Below, in pieces: positions 15,283-23,128 of a DNA stretch of 64,000 nucleotides. The DNA comes from Pedobacter sp. AK013. GTDB lineage: Bacteria; Bacteroidota; Bacteroidia; Sphingobacteriales; Sphingobacteriaceae. The DNA lies in the NCBI RefSeq assembly GCF_014205835.1, contig NZ_JACHCQ010000027.1, positions 1-64,000 of the forward strand. The letters are read 5' to 3'. Below the pieces are notes generated by a model, which saw nothing but the letters and a program-made list of their open reading frames with translations, was not told the DNA's origin and made no database searches. Position numbers and translations under genes: made by a program. Each line of letters opens with the position of its first letter. Position 1 is the first letter of the stretch.

Positions 15283-16532
15283 AGGTATTTACCAGATATA
15301 ACAGGATACTCGTGATTATCAGTCTTTTCGGGCTACTGCTGATCGGTTTTCTTTTTTATCAAATGCTGGCCTATTATCTCGATCAGCAGATCGACCATGA
15401 TCTGGTAGAAGAGATCATGGAAGTAAAAGAATACGCTTCAAAAGGGAATTTTTATCAGCCACATGAATTTGAGGATCTTATTGTTCAATACAAAAAGATA
15501 GAAAAGGCCTTTCCTTCCAGCAACTACGCTGATACGATATTCTATAACCCTATAAAGCACCGTAAGGAGACCGCAAGATACCTTAAAACAGAACTCGAAC
15601 TTGTAGGGCAGCCCTACCAGGTGTTGGTTATCGCCTCAAAACTTGAACGTCAGGAACAAATTCGGAACATCTGCTTGATTATTCTGATTCCTGTAATGCT
15701 GCTTTTTGCTTTGGTTCTTCTGGTGAACCGGATTTTGCTTAGAAAAATCTGGACACCCTTCGAGCAGCTCCTGAAAAATATTACCGCATTCAATATTAAT
15801 CATGAAAGGCCCTACGAACCTGTTGAAATGCCTGTTTCAGAATTCAGGCAACTTAACCAGGTATTGGTTGAGCTTTCTGGTAAAGTCAAATCTGACTATA
15901 ACGAGATTAAGCTATTTACTGAAAATGCATCGCATGAGATGATGACACCCCTCGCGGTGATCAATTCAAAGCTTGATAATATGCTCCAGTCAAATGTTCT
16001 GAGTAAAGAGGATGGAGAAACATTGATTGAACTGTATAAGGCTACTTCACGCTTAACTAAACTTAATCAGTCGCTATTGCTCTTGGTTAAAATCGATAAT
16101 AATTTATTGCAAGATGAAGAAAATATCAATCTAAAGGCACTTGTTGAAGAAAAAAGTGTTTACTTCCAAGAGCTTATAAATGAACGGAATATAAATGTAG
16201 AATCTGTTCTAGCCGATGTAACCATTTCTGCAAGCCGGCAACTTTTAGAAATACTGATCAATAATTTATTTAGTAATGTTATCCGACATAATTATGATGG
16301 CGGAAAGATAGAGATTAGTTTAGATGCAGAGAAAATTGTATTTGCCAATACCGGCCATAACCCAGCGCTTGATCCTGAACGAATATTTGATCGTTTTTAT
16401 AAGGACAATGCTTCTGAAGGTACAGGTTTAGGGCTTGCCATACTTAAACAGATCTGTAACCGTCAGCATTACTGGCTAAATTATGCCTATCATCACGATT
16501 TGCACACTTTCACCATAACATTTAAACATTAA
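15279..16532 (+). CDS. Sensor histidine kinase
   Basis: A 417-residue membrane kinase partnered with the preceding regulator (4-base overlap). TM1 is at residues 10-32, a periplasmic sensor region spans about 33-128, TM2 about 130-150, then a HAMP-like linker. The H-box is ENASHEMMTPLAVI with His219, the N-box LLEILINNLFSNVIRHN, and the ATP lid GTGLGLAI. The sensor region has no recognised ligand fold. It probably senses envelope redox or metal state, given the genes that follow; that is inference. Confidence 0.92.
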   Translation: MKVFTRYNRILVIISLFGLLLIGFLFYQMLAYYLDQQIDHDLVEEIMEVKEYASKGNFYQPHEFEDLIVQYKKIEKAFPSSNYADTIFYNPIKHRKETARYLKTELELVGQPYQVLVIASKLERQEQIRNICLIILIPVMLLFALVLLVNRILLRKIWTPFEQLLKNITAFNINHERPYEPVEMPVSEFRQLNQVLVELSGKVKSDYNEIKLFTENASHEMMTPLAVINSKLDNMLQSNVLSKEDGETLIELYKATSRLTKLNQSLLLLVKIDNNLLQDEENINLKALVEEKSVYFQELINERNINVESVLADVTISASRQLLEILINNLFSNVIRHNYDGGKIEISLDAEKIVFANTGHNPALDPERIFDRFYKDNASEGTGLGLAILKQICNRQHYWLNYAYHHDLHTFTITFKH

Positions 16533-16533
16533 C

Positions 16534-17196
16534 ATGGCCATTATCGAACCTACCAATCATGAAATAGGAGAAATCAAAAAAGGGAAGAAATATGCCTCTT
16601 CTACACGTTTCTGGCACTGGGTAAATTTCATTGTCATCTCCGGATCGCTATTCACTGTGCTCATTAATTCAACGCTGTTTGATCGTGCCCAGCGTAGTTT
16701 TGTAAAGAATGAACTGATGAATGCAGGGGCATCTGTAAGCGATAAGCAGGCAGGTGCGGTAACCCATGGACTGGAGGATCAGGTTTGGGGTATACATATT
16801 TATTTTGGTTATGCCCTTGCTGTACTTTTTCTTTTTAGGTTGGTTGCAGAATTTTTTCTTCCTCCTGCACAAAGAATAATGCCGAAGATAAAAAAAGCTT
16901 ACCAGGCTTATTTTATATTAAAAAAAGCGCGCGAGGAAGCAAAGCACGAATTGGTAGTAAAAGGGCTTTATCTTATTTTTTATCTTTTGTTATTAATTAT
17001 GGTTGTTACCGGTTTATTGCTTGCCTTCGAAGATTATACTGGTATCCCTAGAAATATTAACCACAGTATAAAAGAATTCCATGGTTTTTGCATGTACCTG
17101 ATACTTGGCTTTATTATGCTCCATTTAGCTGGGGTTTTCCTGGCCGAACGGAAAGATGGTAAAGGAATTGTTTCGGATATGATTAATGGGGGCTGA
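16534..17196 (+). CDS. Cytochrome b561/Ni-Fe hydrogenase b-type-like membrane protein
   Basis: A 220-residue protein with four membrane helices and histidines in the places expected for two b-type hemes: His28 (RFWHWVNF), His88 (WGIHIYFGYA), His183 (KEFHGFCMYL) and His197 (IMLHLAGVF). It would carry electrons across the inner membrane between a quinone and a periplasmic partner. It begins one base after the kinase stop, so it is in the regulator-kinase operon and is the likely electron source for the Rieske and flavin proteins encoded downstream. Confidence 0.82.
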   Translation: MAIIEPTNHEIGEIKKGKKYASSTRFWHWVNFIVISGSLFTVLINSTLFDRAQRSFVKNELMNAGASVSDKQAGAVTHGLEDQVWGIHIYFGYALAVLFLFRLVAEFFLPPAQRIMPKIKKAYQAYFILKKAREEAKHELVVKGLYLIFYLLLLIMVVTGLLLAFEDYTGIPRNINHSIKEFHGFCMYLILGFIMLHLAGVFLAERKDGKGIVSDMINGG

Positions 17197-17232
17197 ACAG
17201 AAATAAGGCATTAATTTATTCAATGATAAAAA

Positions 17233-17925
17233 ATGAGCAAGTTCCATAAAGAAGAGCACCTGAAAAGCTCAGCGTTTATTTCAGATACAGTAATTGGAAT
17301 GAGCGACGGATTAACAGTTCCCTTTGCACTTGCCGCAGGCCTTAGTGCCGCTGTGAGCAGCAATTCGATTATTATTACCGCGGGCATTGCCGAGATCATT
17401 GCAGGTTGTATTGCCATGGGATTGGGTGGCTATCTTGCAGGAAAGACCGAACAGGAACATTACGAAAGTGAGCTGAAAAGGGAATACCTAGAGGTTGAAA
17501 ATGTACCTGAGCTGGAAAAAGAAGAGGTGAAGGGAATTTTTGCCGAATATGGGCTAGACCGTAATGCACAAGATCTCCTAGTTGATCAACTGAGTAAGAA
17601 TAAAGACCATTGGGTAGATTTTATGATGAAATTTGAACTGGGCTTGGAAAAACCAGACATCAACAGGGCGCGCAACAGTGCACTTACCATAGGGTTTTCT
17701 TACTGTGTGGGTGGTATGCTACCCCTTTCGGCATATTTTTTCACTTCAATGCCGCAGGATGGGCTGGTGCTCTCTGCGGTGCTAACCACTATCTGTCTGT
17801 TTGTATTTGGCTATTTCAAAAGCAAGGTAACGGGGCAGCCCCCGGTAAAGGGTGCTTTAAAAGTTACTGCTACCGGGCTTATTGCAGCGGGGGCGGCATT
17901 CCTGATCGCTAGATTGATTGCTTAA
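17233..17925 (+). CDS. VIT1/CCC1-family iron or manganese transporter
   Basis: A 230-residue protein with five helices and the VIT pattern: DTVIGMSDGLTVPFALAAGL in helix 1, a Gly-rich second helix (AMGLGGYLAGKTEQEHYESE), an acidic cytoplasmic metal-binding region (residues about 70-140) and three more helices. Relatives move Fe2+ or Mn2+ out of the cytosol. It is the fourth gene of the operon, 36 bases after the cytochrome. Iron movement next to heme, Fe-S and flavin genes fits an iron- or redox-responsive system. Confidence 0.82.
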   Translation: MSKFHKEEHLKSSAFISDTVIGMSDGLTVPFALAAGLSAAVSSNSIIITAGIAEIIAGCIAMGLGGYLAGKTEQEHYESELKREYLEVENVPELEKEEVKGIFAEYGLDRNAQDLLVDQLSKNKDHWVDFMMKFELGLEKPDINRARNSALTIGFSYCVGGMLPLSAYFFTSMPQDGLVLSAVLTTICLFVFGYFKSKVTGQPPVKGALKVTATGLIAAGAAFLIARLIA

Positions 17926-17991
17926 TGAGTATTCTTTCTATGTTTTTTAACTAAACTGTTTAACAAATATTTAACAAATTTTCTTTTAAAA

Positions 17992-18026
17992 CTTCAGAAT
18001 GTCTTCAGACTTGATCAATAGTTTTG
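17992..18026 (+). promoter_or_regulatory. Response-regulator box and promoter of the Rieske/ApbE operon
   Basis: CTTCA repeats at 17992-17996 and 18003-18007 (ACTTCAGAATGTCTTCAG), then TAGTTTTG at 18019-18026, again 11 bases after the second half-site. This copies the arrangement at 14564-14598 and predicts control by the regulator at 14605. The start of transcription would be near 18031, leaving a leader of about 165 bases. Confidence 0.65.
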
Positions 18027-18048
18027 TTACAATCAGTCTTTCAATTAA

Positions 18049-18114
18049 ATGAAGATTGTGAACCAGAAAACTTTAGCCCTTTTTATAGATAGAATTTTAC
18101 ACAGATTTTTTTAG
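18049..18114 (+). CDS. Possible 21-residue leader peptide
   Basis: In the long leader of the Rieske operon an ATG opens a 21-codon frame (MKIVNQKTLALFIDRILHRF then F and a stop). It is followed by CCCCG...CGGGG, which could pair (18120-18156), before the Rieske start. A small open frame of this size can occur by chance; no typical attenuator codon run is present. Confidence 0.25.
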   Translation: MKIVNQKTLALFIDRILHRFF

Positions 18115-18195
18115 CATTTCCCCGTCAATACTAAGTGCTTGTACATCGGGGCATTGTCTGAATATTTCATTGCTCATTTTAACTATAAAAAGAAC

Positions 18196-18621
18196 ATGGA
18201 CAGAAAAGATTTTCTTAACAGTATTGGGATGAGTGCTGCGGCCTTTGCGCTTATCAATTGTATCGGTTGCAAAAAAAACGATGGCAGCAATTCTGCCGAT
18301 ACTACAGGGCCAACAGGTATAAATTTCTCGCTCGATTTAAGCTTAGCTGCAAATGCAGCATTACTCAGCAATGGAGGATCTTTAATATCAAATGGAGTTA
18401 TTGTAGCCAGAACGAAGACAGGAGCTTATATTGCTGTGCAACGTTCATGCACTCATGAAAGTTATACACTAACTTATCAATCTGCAAATAGTCGCTTTTA
18501 TTGCCCTAATCATGGTGCAACTTTTTCTGAAAGCGGAGCAGTAACCAATGGTCTGGTTTCTAGGTCTTTAACCGTGTATAATACCCAGCTTACTGGCACT
18601 ACTTTAAAAGTTTATTCTTAA
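18196..18621 (+). CDS. Rieske [2Fe-2S] lipoprotein
   Basis: A 141-residue protein that binds a Rieske cluster through Cys85-x-His87 and Cys103-x2-His106 (SCTHES and CPNHGATF). The N-terminus MDRKDFLNSIGMSAAAFALI then NCIGC is a TAT-like or lipoprotein signal; there is no twin arginine, so lipid attachment at one of the two cysteines is more likely. The start at 18196 is chosen because the upstream open frame (from 18139) has no signal-like sequence. It is the first gene of a five-gene operon and should pass electrons on the periplasmic side. Confidence 0.88.
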   Translation: MDRKDFLNSIGMSAAAFALINCIGCKKNDGSNSADTTGPTGINFSLDLSLAANAALLSNGGSLISNGVIVARTKTGAYIAVQRSCTHESYTLTYQSANSRFYCPNHGATFSESGAVTNGLVSRSLTVYNTQLTGTTLKVYS

Positions 18622-18625
18622 GATT

Positions 18626-19054
18626 ATGAAACTACTTTTTGTTGCCCTATTGGGGCTATTTACTATTCCTGCATCGTGGATGGGAAATTTTACAGAAGCA
18701 CAAAAACAAGCAAAAGCCACACATAAACAGATCCTGATTAATTTTTCAGGTTCAGACTGGTGTGGTCCATGTATTCGTCTACGGAAAGAAATCCTAGAAT
18801 CTGAAAGCTTTGAGCAGTATGCCACGACCAATCTTATATTGGTAAGGGCAGATTTTCCAAGACAGAAAAAAAACCAGCTAACAAAAGAACAGATTAAGCT
18901 TAATGAATCATTAGCAGAGGTATATAACAAGGATGGTAAGTTTCCATACACCCTTCTTGTTGATGAAAATGGGAAGGTGCTTAAAACCTGGGATGGATTC
19001 CCTGATGAAAGTCCTTTGACCTTTGTATCTGAACTCAATAAACTAAAAAAATAA
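18626..19054 (+). CDS. Periplasmic thioredoxin-family protein
   Basis: A 142-residue thioredoxin-fold protein with a short signal sequence (MKLLFVALLGLFTIPASW) and a CGPC active site at Cys46-Cys49 (GSDWCGPCIRLRK). The cis-Pro region KFPYTLLVDENGKVLKTW is intact. It begins 4 bases after the Rieske stop and 10 bases before the ApbE gene, and may maintain disulfides or deliver thiol electrons in this system, for example to the cysteine-rich DUF4266 tail. Confidence 0.85.
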   Translation: MKLLFVALLGLFTIPASWMGNFTEAQKQAKATHKQILINFSGSDWCGPCIRLRKEILESESFEQYATTNLILVRADFPRQKKNQLTKEQIKLNESLAEVYNKDGKFPYTLLVDENGKVLKTWDGFPDESPLTFVSELNKLKK

Positions 19055-19064
19055 CCTTAACAAG

Positions 19065-19997
19065 ATGGCCAAACCTGTTTCTGTAAACCGGATACTAAAA
19101 CTTATGGGAAACCGGTTTGAGTTTACTGTGATCGCTGAGAATGAACAGGAAGGGAATGCGGCGATAGATTCGGCAATAGAAGAGGTGAGACGGATAGAAT
19201 ATCTGCTCACTACTTTCAGCGATCTTAGCCAAACAAGCGTGATAAACGAAAATGCAGGTTTGCAACCTGTAAAAGTTGATGAGGAAGTGATTAGCCTAAT
19301 TGAGCGCTCCATTAGGATATCAGAAATTACGGATGGGGCTTTTGACATTACCTATGGTTCGATAGATAAACGCCTTTGGAACTTTGATGCGAATATGACG
19401 AGCTTACCTGATGAACAAACTGCATTGGCATCTGTTGGACTGATAGATTATAGGAATGTAATATTGAACAAAGAGCAGTCTACTGTTCTACTCAAAAATA
19501 AAGGCATGAGGATTGGCTTTGGTGGAATTGGAAAGGGTTACGCTGCCGATAAGGCAAAATTAACGCTACAGCAGTTGGGGATTAAAAGTGGAATTGTAAA
19601 TGCAGCTGGTGATTTGGTTACCTGGGGCACTCAGATAGGCGGCCATGCATGGACAGTAGGTATTGCCGATCCGGAACAAACTGATAGGCCATTTTCTGCG
19701 CTGAAGATCAGTGATATGGCCATTGCAACTTCGGGCAGTTATGAGAAATATGTTACCATTGGAGGGAAACGCTATTCGCATACGATAGACCCCAAAACCG
19801 GACTTCCGGTAAGGGGGGTAAAAAGTGTTAGCATTATTTGCCCCAGTGCAGAATTAGCCGATGCCCTGGCTACACCAGTAGTAGTGATGGGTGTAAAAGT
19901 AGGGCTGGAGCTGATCAACCAGATTAAACAGGTAGCCTGTATAATCATAGATGATTATGATCGGGTATTTACCACAAACAATATTAATGTGATATAA
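19065..19997 (+). CDS. apbE: FAD:protein FMN transferase (ApbE family)
   Basis: A 310-residue flavin transferase that moves FMN from FAD to Ser/Thr of target proteins, normally in the periplasm. Conserved parts are GIGKGYAADKAKL, GIVNAAGDLVTWG, SHTIDPKTGLPV and the acidic LADALATPVVVMG. The N-terminus (MAKPVSVNRILKLMGNRF) has no signal peptide or lipobox, and no upstream ATG extends it, so export is unexplained. No neighbour shows a clear flavinylation motif. It lies 10 bases after the thioredoxin gene. Confidence 0.9.
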   Translation: MAKPVSVNRILKLMGNRFEFTVIAENEQEGNAAIDSAIEEVRRIEYLLTTFSDLSQTSVINENAGLQPVKVDEEVISLIERSIRISEITDGAFDITYGSIDKRLWNFDANMTSLPDEQTALASVGLIDYRNVILNKEQSTVLLKNKGMRIGFGGIGKGYAADKAKLTLQQLGIKSGIVNAAGDLVTWGTQIGGHAWTVGIADPEQTDRPFSALKISDMAIATSGSYEKYVTIGGKRYSHTIDPKTGLPVRGVKSVSIICPSAELADALATPVVVMGVKVGLELINQIKQVACIIIDDYDRVFTTNNINVI

Positions 19998-20091
19998 TTA
20001 TGAAACCATCATGATTTTACCAAAACCCGCAGGGGAATAAATATTTAAAATCATGATCGCTTCATCACCTTTAAAAACAAATAATATATAG

Positions 20092-20322
20092 ATGAAAACT
20101 TCCAGAACAATTTTCCTTTCGATGGTTACCGCATTTTCATTAACCAGCATGCTTAGTGCTTGTAGTAGCGTAAAACCTTATCAAAAAAACAAGATTAATG
20201 ATGCTGATATGATTCTTTCGGCCAGAAAGGTCCAGAAATTTGAACAGAGTTTTCAGCTTTACCGCGAAGGCGCTTCAGGTGCGAACGGAGGCAAAAGTGG
20301 TGGTGGTTGTGGCTGTAATTAA
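20092..20322 (+). CDS. DUF4266 small lipoprotein
   Basis: A 76-residue protein with a lipoprotein signal (SMLSACSSVKPYQ, Cys24) and the DUF4266 ending GGCGCN after YREGASGANGGKSGG. Function is unknown, but this family is usually beside ApbE and DUF3570. A C-terminal GCGC pair could be a substrate for the neighbouring thioredoxin. The SGA triplet resembles part of a flavinylation motif but lacks the Thr/Ser that accepts FMN at the expected place. Confidence 0.88.
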   Translation: MKTSRTIFLSMVTAFSLTSMLSACSSVKPYQKNKINDADMILSARKVQKFEQSFQLYREGASGANGGKSGGGCGCN

Positions 20323-20337
20323 TTTAAGCATCAAAAA

Positions 20338-21549
20338 ATGAGAAAAATATATCTCCATGTGCTTTTTATGTATTTCGGTATATTGAGCACATACGCACAA
20401 ACTAAACCAGAACCTGCAAAAATAGATAGCAGCAAATACCAGTCGAGGAAGCTAAAAATTGATGAAATTAACCTGGTTTCAGCTTATTATCATCAGAATG
20501 GTAATAATTCTGCAGTGACGGGCGGTATTGGCACCGAGAAACTGAGCGATTTTGCGAACACGATTGATCTTCAGCTGTCTAAGTTCAATAAAAGAGGTAA
20601 AAAAAATACCTTTCTTTTTGAGCTTGGTGTTGATCATTACACTTCTGCCTCTTCAGATAAGATTGATCCAAGTACTATCTCCTCAGCTTCTTCAGCAGAT
20701 ACACGTATTTATCCTTCACTAAACTGGACGCACTCCAATGAAGAGACTGGTAATTCTTTTGGCTTTACAGGATCGTATTCAACAGAATTTGATTACCAGT
20801 CGATAGGAGCTGCCTTTAATTTAACCCGTTTATCAAAAGACAAAAATACCCAGTTTGACTTTAAGCTTCAGGCATTTTTAGATCAGTGGACAGTGATTCT
20901 GCCAATAGAACTGCGAACGGGCAATACAGGCAAGGGGCACGAACAATATGATACCGCACCAAGAAATTCATTTAGTGCATCCTTCTCGTTATCGCAGGTT
21001 ATTACCCAAAAGTTTCAGGCAGCGCTGATCCTGGAGCCGTCTTATCAGAAGGGCTTGCTGGCCACGAAATACCAGCGCGATTATTTTACCGATGGTTCAC
21101 TACGTTCGGAAACATTACCCGATAAACGGTATAAGCTTCCCATTGGGCTGCGGATGAACTACTTTTTGGACGACCATTTTGTAATTCGTACTTTTTACCG
21201 TTACTACATGGATAATTGGGGCATTAGGGCGCACACCGCAGAACTTGAAATTCCAGTTAAGATCAATTCATTCTTTTCGGTCAGTCCTTTCTATCGCTAT
21301 AACAATCAGGTGGGGACTAAATATTTTGCACCTTATGGACAGCATTCGCCATCAGAACAATATTTTACAAGTGATTATGATTTATCTACGCTTACCAGTG
21401 ATTTTTATGGGGCAGGTATCCGGTTTTCTCCGCCCAAAGGCGTTTTTGGTTGGCAAAGATTAAATATGCTCGAATTGAGGTATGGCCATTATTCACGGTC
21501 GACAAGCTTGGTTTCCAATATTGTCTCATTAAACCTTAAATTTAAATAA
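20338..21549 (+). CDS. DUF3570 outer-membrane beta-barrel protein
   Basis: A 403-residue protein with a signal peptide (MRKIYLHVLFMYFGILSTYA) and long alternation of amphipathic strands ending NIVSLNLKFK, typical of an outer-membrane barrel. Pattern and gene order match the DUF3570 family. It starts 15 bases after the DUF4266 gene and ends the operon. Together with the lipoprotein, ApbE and Rieske proteins it suggests an envelope redox function, but the molecular role of DUF3570 is unknown to me. A terminator hairpin lies at 21696-21728. Confidence 0.87.
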   Translation: MRKIYLHVLFMYFGILSTYAQTKPEPAKIDSSKYQSRKLKIDEINLVSAYYHQNGNNSAVTGGIGTEKLSDFANTIDLQLSKFNKRGKKNTFLFELGVDHYTSASSDKIDPSTISSASSADTRIYPSLNWTHSNEETGNSFGFTGSYSTEFDYQSIGAAFNLTRLSKDKNTQFDFKLQAFLDQWTVILPIELRTGNTGKGHEQYDTAPRNSFSASFSLSQVITQKFQAALILEPSYQKGLLATKYQRDYFTDGSLRSETLPDKRYKLPIGLRMNYFLDDHFVIRTFYRYYMDNWGIRAHTAELEIPVKINSFFSVSPFYRYNNQVGTKYFAPYGQHSPSEQYFTSDYDLSTLTSDFYGAGIRFSPPKGVFGWQRLNMLELRYGHYSRSTSLVSNIVSLNLKFK

Positions 21550-21600
21550 GATTGTTTAATTATTCAGATCACTAATCAAAAATACAATTTACCATATATG

Positions 21601-21656
21601 GCAACTTTTTTGTTCCAGATATAACTTGGCCAAGGTAACCTAATCAAAAATCACTT
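21601..21656. repeat. Diverged intergenic repeat, second copy
   Basis: GCAACTTTTTTGTTCCA, then TGGCCAAGGTAACCTAATCA, then AAAAATCACTTT matches the sequence at 8093-8147 with the same order of words and scattered changes. Stop codons break every frame I checked on the minus strand, so it is either a non-coding repeat or remains of a gene. Confidence 0.45.
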
Positions 21657-21695
21657 TGTTTTTGATACATATTTAAATTTCTTGGGGAAATTATT

Positions 21696-21728
21696 AAAGA
21701 GACTGCGAATTATATTTGCAGTCTCTTT
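21696..21728. terminator. Terminator hairpin after the DUF3570 gene
   Basis: AAAGAGACTGC and (T)GCAGTCTCTTT form an 11-bp stem with a loop of about ten bases and T-rich right flank. It is placed between the + strand operon and the - strand HxlR gene, and its symmetric A/T ends could serve both. Confidence 0.75.
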
Positions 21729-21813
21729 AGTTTGATCTTTAAACAGAATTCATATTTTTATTACCCCTTGTGTTTCCTTATCAAAGGCCAGTATTCAAAA
21801 TGGATATAAGAAA

Positions 21814-22167
21814 TTAAAGTGCCTTGTGTTTTTTACCCCACTTTTCCAGTTCTTTAATAATTGGTTTCAAATCATCCCCGATCGGTGTTAGCTCGTATTC
21901 AACACGGGGAGGCACTTCGGCATAAACCGTACGTTTTACAATTTTGTTTTCTTCCAGTTTTCGGAGTTGCAGTGTAAGCATCCGCTCAGTGATATTTGGC
22001 AGACACTTTTTCAGTTCTCCAAATCGGCGCTTTCCGTTTATCAGATAACAGCAAATAGCCAATGCCCACTGGCCGCCGATGATATTGGAAGCATAAACCT
22101 CTAAACAGTCATTGGCTAATGCCTGCTTATTCACATAGTTTGTGGAGGCTTCTTTTATCTTGGTCAT
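21814..22167 (-). CDS. HxlR-family transcriptional regulator
   Basis: A 117-residue winged-helix regulator: Cys22 (ANDCLEVYASNIIGG) near the N-terminus in the position used for oxidant sensing by HypR-like members, then GQWALAICCYLINGKRRFGE, LPNITERMLTLQLRKLEEN and the wing EVPPRVEYELTPIGD. It is divergent from the quinone reductase-like gene at 22264, the usual pairing for this family, and is expected to control it in response to quinones or electrophiles. Confidence 0.9.
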   Translation of the reverse strand: MTKIKEASTNYVNKQALANDCLEVYASNIIGGQWALAICCYLINGKRRFGELKKCLPNITERMLTLQLRKLEENKIVKRTVYAEVPPRVEYELTPIGDDLKPIIKELEKWGKKHKAL

Positions 22168-22210
22168 TACTTACATTTTTTATAGTACCATACAATGGGT
22201 AGCTAACATG

Positions 22211-22238
22211 CAAAATTAATGTTTCGTCAATACTTTTG
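22211..22238. promoter_or_regulatory. Divergent -7 boxes of the HxlR/oxidoreductase pair
   Basis: TACTTTTG at 22231-22238 (+ strand) fits the -7 box for the gene at 22264, and TAATTTTG on the - strand (22211-22218) fits that for the HxlR gene. The boxes are 12 bases apart, so one bound regulator could cover both. Confidence 0.5.
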
Positions 22239-22263
22239 TGCAACGATTTTAAATTTACTTGAT

Positions 22264-22794
22264 ATGAAAACATTGGTGATTGTTGTTCACCCCGATATGG
22301 AGGGTTCAGTAATTAATAAAAGATGGATACAGGAATTGAATAAACACCCTAATCAATATCACGTCCATCAATTACACGCTGTTTATCCCGATGAGAAAAT
22401 TGATGTGGTTGCAGAGCAAAAATTGATTGAGCAATATGGCAAAATTGTATTTCAATTTCCATTTTATTGGTTCAATTGCCCACCGTTACTTAAGAAATGG
22501 CTGGATAATGTTCTTACCTATGGGTGGGCGTATGGAAGCAATAGCGGTTATAAAATTTCGGGTAAGAAAATTGCCCTGGCCATGTCTGTAGGAATAGATG
22601 AAGACCAATACGAACCAATGGGAAAGTATAAATATACTTTGGCCGAATTAACCCGGCCGTTTGAACTAACTTTTGAATATGTGAAGGCTGACTACAGGCC
22701 GTTTTTTGCTTACTACGGCATTGAGCGGAACAGTTCAAAGCAATGGATTGAAAAAAGTATAGTTCCTTTTATGGATTTCATGGATAGTTTATAA
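22264..22794 (+). CDS. NAD(P)H-dependent oxidoreductase, flavodoxin-like quinone reductase fold
   Basis: A 176-residue FMN-binding protein of the MdaB/KefF/NQO type. It begins MKTLVIVVHPDMEGSVINKR, the phosphate-binding strand and loop, and has QFPFYWFNCPPLLKKWLD then YGWAYG, the classical family motif. The start is ATG 22264, since the open frame upstream is not conserved-looking. It would reduce quinones or similar electrophiles by two electrons in the cytosol, under the divergent HxlR regulator. Confidence 0.9.
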   Translation: MKTLVIVVHPDMEGSVINKRWIQELNKHPNQYHVHQLHAVYPDEKIDVVAEQKLIEQYGKIVFQFPFYWFNCPPLLKKWLDNVLTYGWAYGSNSGYKISGKKIALAMSVGIDEDQYEPMGKYKYTLAELTRPFELTFEYVKADYRPFFAYYGIERNSSKQWIEKSIVPFMDFMDSL

Positions 22795-23128
22795 AAGCTT
22801 GCTCCATTAGTGAAACAATTGTAATGGACAAATAATGATCTGGTTTTTATTGGTTAATGATGTAGCCTGGTGTTTTTTACCTGGCCGACCAGCCGTCTGG
22901 CTACTGCGCGCCTTATGCTTCAGTTGGCCCCGGTAATTAATGCTTTTTTCATCATTTTAAAAGGGGTTATGCTATGTGACATTTTGATTGAATTTCTACT
23001 CCCAAAGATTGAAATTAACAATTCTATTCAGTTCGAGTTTTTTGAAGGTACCTGTTCAAAGTATCTCTATTATGCAACTTTTATTAAAACAAGGGGTCTT
23101 TTAGAACAGAAAACTTTAACCAAACCGA
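22795..23128. other. Intergenic leader of the outer-membrane receptor gene, no gene seen
   Basis: A 334-base gap. A frame from 22870 overlaps the receptor gene in another frame and has no family features. I find no exact TAnnTTTG box; the best local candidate for control is the A/T-rich region at 23060-23100. Confidence 0.3.

Noticed and set aside
20092..20322. DUF4266 SGA motif as flavinylation site
   Set aside because: The expected Thr/Ser after GA is missing (SGANGG), so I do not claim it.
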